Positions 17,639-24,103 of a stretch of DNA of 63,743 bases are shown one piece after another (within the stretch, counting starts at the first letter, position 1; each line of letters begins with the position of its first letter). A program made the translations under genes and the position numbers. The notes under the pieces are model-generated. The model was not told where the DNA came from, did no database searches, and saw only the letters and a program-made list of their open reading frames with translations. The stretch comes from Terriglobales bacterium (GTDB lineage Bacteria; Acidobacteriota; Terriglobia; Terriglobales; SCQP01): the NCBI GenBank assembly GCA_025451775.1, contig JANWJU010000108.1, positions 1 to 63,743 of the forward strand. Reading direction: 5' to 3'.

Positions 17639-17785
17639 TTAGCGGGAAGGTTTGCGGCGCGTAGGCTTGGTGGAGGCCTTGGCCTTGGCGGGAACGCGGG
17701 GTGCGCGGAGGGCGGCGCGAACTGTGGCTTCGAAGCGCCGGCACGGCGTCTTGCCAAGCGTTTCCGGCACCGCGAACGTCTTCAT
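17639..17785 (-). CDS. possible 48-residue basic protein
   Basis: A short ORF starting ATG at 17785. The first half is mixed (TFAVPETLGKTPCRRFEATVRAAL) and the tail is Lys/Arg/Pro-rich (PAKAKASTKPTRRKPSR), resembling small nucleic-acid-binding or spurious peptides. There is no clear ribosome site. I do not recognise it; it is listed because the region is otherwise empty and the helix-like FEATVRAAL segment looks more protein-like than the other frames. Confidence 0.25.
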   Translation of the reverse strand: MKTFAVPETLGKTPCRRFEATVRAALRAPRVPAKAKASTKPTRRKPSR

Positions 17786-17813
17786 GCGAATTAAACCGCT
17801 GTAGAATGCGAAA

Positions 17814-17835
17814 GGCCACGTCTGGCAACGTGGCC
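17814..17835. other. perfect inverted repeat, 8-bp arms
   Basis: GGCCACGT-ctggca-ACGTGGCC. A stable stem with a 6-base loop and no T-run on either side, so not a standard Rho-independent terminator. Possible operator or RNA structure in an otherwise gene-poor stretch. Confidence 0.4.
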
Positions 17836-18039
17836 CGGCATTCGTGGCAACGCTGCGTGGTGTTTCATCCACAATGAGAGCGCCCCTTTGGCTCTGCCAT
17901 TCATCACCACCTTTTACTGGAACACCGCAGCAAACGGCGTTCTCTTCATGTACCGGCCACCAGTGATGGCGCATAGGCTGCCGCGCCACGCCCCAACAGA
18001 ATCAATCCCCTACCGCCAAAAGCCCTCCAAGTGTTACGC

Positions 18040-18077
18040 TTGACGTAATGCATAATGACCGCTATCATTGACAATGA
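18040..18077 (+). promoter_or_regulatory. higBA promoter and overlapping operator
   Basis: TTGACG at 18040-18045 and TATCAT at 18063-18068 are separated by 17 bases, a near-consensus sigma-70 promoter. A perfect palindrome TCATTG-A-CAATGA (18065-18077) overlaps the -10 box and the toxin ATG at 18074. A second inverted pair TTACG/CGTAA flanks the -35. This is the expected layout for autorepression by an antitoxin. Transcription would start at about 18074-18076, so the toxin mRNA would be leaderless or nearly so. Confidence 0.65.
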
Positions 18078-18358
18078 TCCTCGGCTACCGGGACAAGCGG
18101 ACCAGGGATTTCGCGACTGGACAGCGCATCAAGGCGTTTTCGGGACTTGAACGAGCTGCGCGCTTGAAGCTGGACCGGCTGGAGGCGGCTACGGGCCTGA
18201 AGGATCTTGCCGCGTTGCCCGGCAATCGTTTTGAGGCGCTGGCCGGAGATCGCAAAGGTCAATCCAGCATCCGCATCAATGATCAATGGCGAATTTGTTT
18301 TGAATGGTCGGAGCAGGCGTTCGGACCCGAAAACGTGGAGATCGTTGATTACCATTGA
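18074..18358 (+). CDS. higB: HigB-like toxin (RelE/ParE superfamily)
   Basis: A 94-residue toxin of the HigB group, ribosome-dependent mRNA interferases. The sequence follows the family: ILGYRDKRTRDFATGQ, then LERAARLKLDRLEAATGLKDLAALPGNRFEALAGDRKGQSSIRINDQWRICFEW (conserved L.aLPGn.lE.L.GdR.g..SirIN.qwRicF pattern), then VEIVDYH. I take ATG 18074; the upstream TTG (18068) lies in the -10 box. The toxin gene comes first and the antitoxin second, the order typical of higBA. Confidence 0.9.
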   Translation: MILGYRDKRTRDFATGQRIKAFSGLERAARLKLDRLEAATGLKDLAALPGNRFEALAGDRKGQSSIRINDQWRICFEWSEQAFGPENVEIVDYH

Positions 18359-18375
18359 GAGGAGGAGAACCAGAA

Positions 18376-18678
18376 ATGGCGGTGTTGCTCATACATCCAG
18401 GGGAGCACTTGGCCCAGGAACTCCAGGAACTCGGCATGAGCGCGGCAGAGCTTGCACGGAAGCTTGACGTTCCGACGAACCGCGTCACGGGCATTTTGAA
18501 TGGCCAACGGGCCATCACCGGCGATACGGCGCTGCGCCTGGCGCATTTCTTTGGCACGAGCCCGGAGTTTTGGCTCAACCTCCAGAGCCTTTATGCAATT
18601 CGGGTCGCCCAGAAAAAAGCTGGCAGATCGATCCGGGTGCTCCCGACCCTGAAGCGGCCGGAGCACGCGCACATCTAA
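18376..18678 (+). CDS. higA: HigA-like antitoxin (XRE helix-turn-helix)
   Basis: A 100-residue antitoxin that neutralises HigB and represses the operon. Typical HigA opening HPGEHLAQELQELGMSAAELARKLDVP, HTH recognition helix region TNRVTGILNGQRAITGDTALRLAHFFGTSPEFWLNLQ. It starts at ATG 18376 after an AGGAGGAG ribosome site (18360-18367) that is stronger than anything upstream of the toxin, which should favour antitoxin excess. The gene is intact, so the pair looks functional. Confidence 0.92.
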   Translation: MAVLLIHPGEHLAQELQELGMSAAELARKLDVPTNRVTGILNGQRAITGDTALRLAHFFGTSPEFWLNLQSLYAIRVAQKKAGRSIRVLPTLKRPEHAHI

Positions 18679-18732
18679 GAATCGCTCATGGGGTCCGGCC
18701 CGTCCCCCGTTGTTGGCGTAGAGCCGAAAGAG

Positions 18733-18809
18733 TGGTGCGCCCTGAGAGATTCGAACTCCCGGCCTTCTGGTTCGTAGCCAGACGCTCTATCCAGCTGAGC
18801 TAAGGGCGC
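18733..18809 (-). tRNA. tRNA-Arg (anticodon ACG)
   Basis: The minus strand reads GCGCCCTTAGCTCAGCTGGA at the 5' end and closes with matching acceptor GGGCGC-A-CCA. The anticodon stem TCTGG/CCAGA encloses loop CTACGAA, anticodon ACG (A34 would be edited to inosine). The T-arm reads GGGAGTTCGAATCTCTC with an intact TTCGAAT loop. CCA is encoded. It lies just downstream of smc in the same orientation. Confidence 0.97.
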
Positions 18810-18895
18810 GGTTGGGGAAAGGAACTGCCGGTACGCCGGCCCGCGCATCCCCTGCGGTATCGGCTAATTAAGACTACGGTCTCAGACCCAAGGTG

Positions 18896-21800
18896 TCAAC
18901 TGGCCACCGCGCGGGGTGCGGACTCGACCTGCACCGAGACCAGGCGGGAGATGCCGGCCTGCGGCATGGTGACGCCGTAGAGGGTGGGCGCGGCTTCCAT
19001 GGTGCGCTTGTTGTGGGTGATGAGGATGAACTGCGTGTGCGCGCCCATGCGCTTCACCATGTCGCTGAAGCGCGCGACGTTGGCTTCGTCCATGGGGGCG
19101 TCGACCTCATCCAGCAGGCAGAAGGGGCTGGGCTGGTAGCGGAACACGGCCAGCAGCAGCGCCATGGCGGTCATGGCCTTCTCGCCGCCCGACAGCAGCA
19201 GGGCGTTCTGCAGCTTTTTGCCCGGCGGCTGGGCGACGATATCGACACCGCTGTCGCCGCGCGCGTCGGGCTCGGCTTCGCTCATCTTCAAGAAGCCTTG
19301 GCCGCCGCCAAACAGCACCTGGAACATTTCCTGAAAGTAGATGTTGATCTGCTCGAAGGCTTCCTGGAACTTCTGGCGCGAGATGGTGTCCATCTCCTGA
19401 ATCGCCTTCTGGGTATCGGCGATGGCGTTGAGCAGGTCCTGGCGCTGGGTGTCGAGGAACTCGTGCCGCTGCCGCGCCTCCTCGTACTCCTCGAGCGCCA
19501 TCATGTTGACCGGGCCCAGGTTGTCGATGCGCTGGCGCAGCTCGCGCACCTCGGCCTCGAGGGCGGGGAGCTCGCCGGCCACCGGCGCCGGCTCGGCGCC
19601 GTCCAGTTCGGCCAACTGGGCCAGCTCGCAGCCCAGCTCCTCACGGCAGCTCTGGCGCAGGTGTTCGAGGTCGGCCTCAAGCCGGGCGAGCGCCACCTCG
19701 CACTCGTTCTGGAGCTGGCGTTTTTGGTCCCACGCCTCACGGCCGGCGGCGAGCTCGTTTTCGAGTTGCTGGACCTGGACGCGGGCGGCGGCGAGCGCGG
19801 CTTCGGCGCTCGCTTGTGCGGCGGTGGCGCGGGCCAGTTCGGCGTGCAGGCGTTCCAGGCTGGCGTGCAGGATTTGGCGCTGGGCTTCGAGTTCACGCTG
19901 GCGGGCTTGCAGGACCTGCGCCTCGGCCACCATGGCTTCGATGCGGGTGGCGATATCGCGCTGTTGGCGTTGAAGGCGTTCCCAGGCGGCGGTGGCGGCG
20001 CGGGCGCGCTCCTCGATGCGGGCGGCTTCGGTTTGGGCGGCGCTCATGGCCTGGGCCGCGGTATCGCGGGTGGCGGCGGCGGCGGCCACGGCGGCCACGC
20101 CGTCACTCTCGCGCTGCTGCAGCCGCGCCGCCTCGGCGCTGGCGGCGGCGGCCTCGTGGCGGGCGGCCTCGAGACGCTGGCTGGTTTGCTGCTGTTCGGC
20201 CTGGGCGCGTTCGCGTTCGAGCACAGCGCGCTGCAACATGGCCTCGGCGCGTTTCAACTCGCCCTCGACCTGTTGCGCCGCCTGCGTGCTGGTGAGCAGG
20301 CGCTTCTCCGCCTCGTGGCGCTGATTCCGTGTCTGCGCCAACTCCCGCTCGGCCTGGTCCCGGTCCCGTCCCAGCACGATCTGCCGCTGGTCCAGCCGGG
20401 TCAGCGCCGCTTGCTCCTCGGCTTCGCGCCGCGCCAGATCGCGCAGTTCGCGTTTCAGGCTGAGCGGTCCAGAACCGGCGCCGGCGCCGCCGCTCACGGT
20501 GAGGTTGTGATAGCACTCGCCGCCAGCGGTGAGAAAAAACGCGTGCGGGTACTGCACAGCGAGGCGGCGCGCTTGCGCCGCATCCGCGGCCAGATAGGCG
20601 TTGCGCAGCTTGGGCAGGATGTCGGCCAAGCCCCGCCGGAACCCGTTCAGCGCCTTGACCTCACCCAGCAGCGGGATCAAACCCGGCTCCGCCGCGGGCT
20701 CCGGCGCCGCGGCCGCCGCCGGCGCCGTGGTGTGGCCGTCACCGTGCACCAAAAACGTCGCGCGCCCCTGCTCCTGCGAACGCAGCATGCCCACGCCTTC
20801 GCCGGCTTGGTCCCAGCTCGGCACCACCACGAAGTTCATTTCATCGTGCAGGAACTGCTCCAGCACTTGATCGTAGGGCGCATCCACGTCCAGAAACTCC
20901 CCCAGCACGCCCAACGGCTGGAAGGAGGCGGCATCGCGGCGCCCAAACAACCCCTTGACCGCCTCGCTGCTGTAGCCGTGGTGGGCCACAATCTCCTCCA
21001 GCGAACGGCGGCGCGCGCTCAACTCCGCCAGCCGGGTGCGGCTCTGCTCCCCCTGCTTCCGTTCCTGGGCTTCGCTGGCGATCAGCTCCGCCACCCGGCG
21101 CTCCAACTCCTGGGAACGCGCCGCCAGCGCCGCGCTCGCGCTTTGCTGGTCCTGGAACTCGATATCCAACTGTCCGCGGCGGACGCCGTTGCGATCAAGC
21201 TCGCCGCGCGCGGTCGTTTCATCCTCGGCCAGGCGCTGCAGTTGCCGCTCGAAACCGGCGATCAGGGTCTCGCCCTGGCCGATTTGGTTTTCCAGCTGCG
21301 CCGCTTGGCGCAGCAGCGTGAGGCTCTGCTGCCGCGCCGCTGCCTGGCCGCGCTCGGCCTCGGCCACCTGCGCCTGCGCCGCCTGATGCTGGGCGCGGCA
21401 GGCGGCGAAACGTTCGGCGGCGCCCGCCGCGGCTTCCCCGGCAGTGTCCTGGTCCCGGCGCGCCTGTTCGAGCTCCGGCTCCAAGGCGGCTTGCTGCTGC
21501 TGCAGCCGGGTCTGCTCGGTGGCGAGATCGGCGCCGCGGCGCTCCAACTCCGCGCTCTGCTGTTCATGGAAGGTGATCTGCTGGGCGGAGCTGTCCCGCT
21601 CCCGCTGCAGGCGCCCGGATTCGCCGGTGAGGCGCCGCAGTTCCAACTCGAGTGCGGTGCACTGGGTGGCGTGTTGGGCGCGCGCGCCCTCTTGCGCGGC
21701 GATGGCGTCATGCGCCGCTTGGGCCGCCTGCGCCGCGGCGGCGTGCTGCTCGCGCAACCCGGTTTGCGCGGTTTCGATGGCTTGCGCCCGGCCGCGCGCC

Positions 21801-22681
21801 AGCCGGCGCTGGCGGCCATCGAGCTCGGTTTTGTAGCCGCGGTAGCGCTCGGCCTTGGCCGACTGCCGCTTCAGCGACGCGGTTTGCCGCGTCACCTCCT
21901 CGAAGATGTCATTCACGCGCGAGAGGTTCAGGCGCGCCGCTTCCAGGCGCGATTCCGCCGCCCGCCGCCGCACCTTGTATTTGCTGATGCCGGCCGCCTC
22001 CTCGATCACGGCGCGCCGGTCGTAGGGACGGGAGCTGAGGATTTGCCCGATGCGCCCCTGTTCGATGATGGCGTAGGACTCCGGCCCCAGCCCCGTGCCC
22101 AGGAAAATGTCCTGAATGTCCCGCAGCCGGCAGGGGCGCCCATTCAGCAGGTACTCGCTCTCCCCGCTGCGGTAGAGGCGGCGCGTCACCACGATCTCGC
22201 CCCGGCGGTTATGAGCGATAAACCGGCGGCGCTTGCGGATGCTCAGCACCACTTGGCCAGCCGCCTGTTCGGCAGCGGGCGCGGGGACCGCTTCGGCCCC
22301 ATCGCCATCTTCATCCCAGCCGGCGTCCATCCCTTCCTCCGCGGCCTCGGCCGGCGGTGCGTCATTGGAGGCATCCGGGAAAGTGCCGGGAGCGGCTTCC
22401 ACCTCGTACTGTTCGGGATCGACCAAGGTCAAGCTGACCTCGGCCATGCCCGTCGCGGGGCGGTCGCGCGTCCCGGCAAAGATCACGTCCTCCATGCGGG
22501 TGCCGCGCAGCGACTTCGCCGATTGCTCGCCCAGCACCCAGCCGATGGCGTCGGCGAGGTTGGATTTGCCGCACCCGTTGGGGCCCACGACCCCCACCAC
22601 GCCCGTGCCCGGAAACAGCAGCTCGGTGCGCTCACAGAACGATTTGAACCCTTGCAGTTGGAGCTTTTTCAGCTTGAGCAC
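18896..22681 (-). CDS. smc: chromosome segregation SMC protein
   Basis: A 1261-residue condensin core ATPase that compacts and separates sister chromosomes. Walker A GPNGCGKSN is at residues 33-41; two long coiled coils rich in Glu/Gln/Ala flank a hinge (about residues 540-680). The C-terminal head has signature LLSGGEKAM and Walker B FCLLDEVDAPMDEANV. An acidic segment of roughly 60-70 residues (about 90-160, DASNDAPPAEAAEEGMDAG and on) is inserted in the N-terminal head before VVTRRLYRSGESEYLLNG. Typical bacterial SMCs are nearly contiguous there. The partner genes scpA and scpB are not nearby. Confidence 0.97.
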   Translation of the reverse strand: MLKLKKLQLQGFKSFCERTELLFPGTGVVGVVGPNGCGKSNLADAIGWVLGEQSAKSLRGTRMEDVIFAGTRDRPATGMAEVSLTLVDPEQYEVEAAPGTFPDASNDAPPAEAAEEGMDAGWDEDGDGAEAVPAPAAEQAAGQVVLSIRKRRRFIAHNRRGEIVVTRRLYRSGESEYLLNGRPCRLRDIQDIFLGTGLGPESYAIIEQGRIGQILSSRPYDRRAVIEEAAGISKYKVRRRAAESRLEAARLNLSRVNDIFEEVTRQTASLKRQSAKAERYRGYKTELDGRQRRLARGRAQAIETAQTGLREQHAAAAQAAQAAHDAIAAQEGARAQHATQCTALELELRRLTGESGRLQRERDSSAQQITFHEQQSAELERRGADLATEQTRLQQQQAALEPELEQARRDQDTAGEAAAGAAERFAACRAQHQAAQAQVAEAERGQAAARQQSLTLLRQAAQLENQIGQGETLIAGFERQLQRLAEDETTARGELDRNGVRRGQLDIEFQDQQSASAALAARSQELERRVAELIASEAQERKQGEQSRTRLAELSARRRSLEEIVAHHGYSSEAVKGLFGRRDAASFQPLGVLGEFLDVDAPYDQVLEQFLHDEMNFVVVPSWDQAGEGVGMLRSQEQGRATFLVHGDGHTTAPAAAAAPEPAAEPGLIPLLGEVKALNGFRRGLADILPKLRNAYLAADAAQARRLAVQYPHAFFLTAGGECYHNLTVSGGAGAGSGPLSLKRELRDLARREAEEQAALTRLDQRQIVLGRDRDQAERELAQTRNQRHEAEKRLLTSTQAAQQVEGELKRAEAMLQRAVLERERAQAEQQQTSQRLEAARHEAAAASAEAARLQQRESDGVAAVAAAAATRDTAAQAMSAAQTEAARIEERARAATAAWERLQRQQRDIATRIEAMVAEAQVLQARQRELEAQRQILHASLERLHAELARATAAQASAEAALAAARVQVQQLENELAAGREAWDQKRQLQNECEVALARLEADLEHLRQSCREELGCELAQLAELDGAEPAPVAGELPALEAEVRELRQRIDNLGPVNMMALEEYEEARQRHEFLDTQRQDLLNAIADTQKAIQEMDTISRQKFQEAFEQINIYFQEMFQVLFGGGQGFLKMSEAEPDARGDSGVDIVAQPPGKKLQNALLLSGGEKAMTAMALLLAVFRYQPSPFCLLDEVDAPMDEANVARFSDMVKRMGAHTQFILITHNKRTMEAAPTLYGVTMPQAGISRLVSVQVESAPRAVAS

Positions 22682-22812
22682 GGCCCGGCTCCTTTGCCCT
22701 TAGCGTGGGCGAACACTCACCGGAAGTGTAGCCGTGATGTACCTGGGAATCAAGCCTATAAACCATATATATAGGGCTTCGATGCCAATAGCCCCCATAT
22801 ATTGGGCTGGAT
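22682..22812. other. intergenic region with AT-rich hairpins
   Basis: Between the anti-sigma stop and the smc start (both leftward). It contains AGCCC/GGGCT stems separated by AT-rich loops (around 22770-22810, CATATATTGGG and TATATATAGGG), unusually AT-rich for this genome. It could hold the terminator of the anti-sigma gene and/or the smc promoter (TATATAT boxes). No T-run follows the stems, so termination is unproven. Confidence 0.4.
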
Positions 22813-23658
22813 CTAGGGCCGTTCCAGCAGGGCGAGGATGGGGGCGGAGTTGGCCGTCTGGGTGTCTGCAGGCTGCGGCTGGTCGGTGTGGAAGTAGAAC
22901 TTGTAGGCTTGGATCCAATTGCGGGCAATGGCTTGTTGCGCGGTGGCCAGCGGCAGGTTCCCCTGGCACACCGAACGTTGCAGGTACTGCTCGAGCTGGT
23001 CCTTGACGTAGGAGTTCCAGGTCGCGTGGGCGCGGGGTTCGGGCCAGAGGTTGCGGATGTCGGCGGTCCCGCCCAGGCCGGGCGTGATCAGGTAATCGAC
23101 CTCGAAGTTGGCGGGGTCGGCATGATGGAGGCCATACTCGCGCAGGACGCGTCGTTGGAGGCTGGGGGCCACTGGACGGTTGATGGGCACATCCTCGCGG
23201 CTGCAGAGGGCGCCGAGCGCGACCGGTTGGGCCGCGCCCGGGGTCAGGTGCGGATCGGGGAGCAGGCCTCCATCAACCTGCACCAGCGTGGCGCGGTGGC
23301 GGGGCAGCCCAACGGACGCCACGAGCAGCGCCAGCGCGAACGCCGCCACCCATTGCCAGTGCCAGCGCGCGGGCGCGGGCTGGAGCGCGGCGACGGCAAG
23401 GCGGGCCTGGAGGCGGCAGCGCGCTTCGTTGTGATCCACGGGAAAATCGGCGAGGTGACCGGCCAGGCCAGGGGTGAGTGGCATCCCCTCCTGGGTTTCG
23501 ACGGCGTAGACGTTGAGTAACTCCCTGATGCGCAGCAGCTCGGCCCGGCATGAAGCGCAGCGGTCCAGATGGGCGAGCACGCGCGCCGACTGGCGCGGCG
23601 GCAGGTCGTCATCGCTCAACCGTATCAGCTGGCGCGGGGAGGGATGACCTAAACGCAT
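22813..23658 (-). CDS. zf-HC2 anti-sigma protein fused to an HNH-like exported domain
   Basis: A 281-residue protein in three parts. Residues about 1-50 are a zf-HC2 zinc-binding anti-sigma domain (HLDRCASCRAELL, the H-x3-C-x2-C motif). A membrane helix follows near 100-120 (WVAAFALALLVASVGL). The exported tail (about 135-265) holds LTPGAA, LCSRE, then EVDYLITPGLGGTADIRNLWPEP and VCQGNLPLATAQQAIARNWIQAYKFYF. That tail matches the pattern of HNH-nuclease-like domains (DHLIPLxLGG..xIxNLWPE), except that the catalytic His is Tyr. The upstream ECF sigma gene is broken, so this anti-sigma may have lost its partner. Its ATG overlaps the end of that pseudogene. Confidence 0.75.
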   Translation of the reverse strand: MRLGHPSPRQLIRLSDDDLPPRQSARVLAHLDRCASCRAELLRIRELLNVYAVETQEGMPLTPGLAGHLADFPVDHNEARCRLQARLAVAALQPAPARWHWQWVAAFALALLVASVGLPRHRATLVQVDGGLLPDPHLTPGAAQPVALGALCSREDVPINRPVAPSLQRRVLREYGLHHADPANFEVDYLITPGLGGTADIRNLWPEPRAHATWNSYVKDQLEQYLQRSVCQGNLPLATAQQAIARNWIQAYKFYFHTDQPQPADTQTANSAPILALLERP

Positions 23659-23995
23659 GACGGATATCCTCGGCTGTCAGCGGGCCGGCGCCACCGCTCG
23701 CGCGGTAGTGGAGACCCTGGGCGCGGGAAAATCCAACCCTGCAAGGTATTCCGCGGCCGCCTCAGGCGTAAATGGCGGTAAAGCTGCAGAAACACCGTTT
23801 GGGTGATCTCCTCGCCGTCCTGAATCGACAAACCCAGCGACAGAATATAGCACAGCAGCCCGCGCCGGTGTTGGTGGCTCGCCACTTTTCGCTTGGTCGC
23901 TCCCGCTGGTCGCTAACCTCACTCACAATCTCTCCGGGGGCGTGGCCGGTGACCCGTGCCGCCGTAAGGACGGCTGCTGCTTCCAAATTGCTCAT
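23649..23995 (-). pseudogene. decayed ECF sigma factor gene carrying repeat A
   Basis: A start-like reading from 23995 gives SNLEAAAVLTAARVTGHAPGEIVSEV. The repeat A copy (23874-23914) follows. The sigma region 2 then resumes in a different frame (LCYILSLGLSIQDGEEITQTVFLQLYRHL, residues typical of ECF region 2.1-2.3), then NTLQGWIF and RERWRR remnants, and a stop at 23649. Region 4 is missing. The stop overlaps the start of the anti-sigma gene (ATGCGTTTAG), which implies the original sigma/anti-sigma operon was coupled here. The decay thus combines a frame change, a large internal loss and the repeat. Confidence 0.7.
23874..23914 (-). repeat. dispersed repeat A, copy 3 (inside sigma pseudogene)
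   Basis: A 41-bp copy with one substitution (TTTTCGCTT for TTTTCGCTG) relative to copies 1 and 4. It lies exactly where the sigma-factor reading frame changes, between the N-terminal extension and region 2. One frame across it reads SDQAKSGEPP, close to the SDPAKSGEPP of the oligopeptidase copy. Confidence 0.85.
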
Positions 23996-24028
23996 TCGGC
24001 CTTAGTATATTCCCGGGGTTGCATTTCT

Positions 24029-24072
24029 GTTCAGGCTCCTCGTGGCAAAGTTCAGGCGCAAAATGCCTGAAC
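24029..24072. promoter_or_regulatory. three-site operator candidate GTTCAGGC
   Basis: GTTCAGGC occurs at 24029-24036 and again at 24050-24057, 21 bp (two helical turns) apart. Its reverse complement GCCTGAAC is at 24065-24072, forming a perfect 8-bp inverted repeat with the second site around a 7-base spacer. It lies in the 108-base divergent region between the sigma pseudogene and the TonB receptor start, the right place for a regulator of the receptor. No regulator is identified. Confidence 0.5.
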
Positions 24073-24103
24073 GTGGGCGGGGGTGGAAGAATATTTACTT
24101 GTA

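Larger units (their letters stand above)
17485..18039. other. gene-poor stretch between ADOP permease and higBA
   Basis: Over 550 bases with little coding evidence. It holds a weak 48-codon minus-strand ORF (17639-17785), a perfect 8-bp inverted repeat (17814-17835) and the approach to the higBA promoter. I see no tRNA, IS end or riboswitch-like structure. GC content drops towards the higBA promoter. Confidence 0.5.

Noticed and set aside
15580-17664. Long plus-strand frame opposite the ADOP permease
   Set aside because: His/Arg/Gln-rich antisense reading without motifs; the minus strand shows clear FtsX blocks.
18040-18809. higBA next to tRNA-Arg as an integrated island
   Set aside because: No integrase, no duplicated tRNA end and no attachment site was seen. 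Simple proximity is the better reading.
18893-22774. A 1293-residue open frame on the plus strand opposite smc
   Set aside because: It is the antisense shadow of smc caused by high-GC codon use. The minus strand has all SMC motifs and the plus reading has none.
22770-22812. AT-rich repeated stems near smc as a CRISPR fragment
   Set aside because: No regular repeat-spacer pattern and no cas genes are present.
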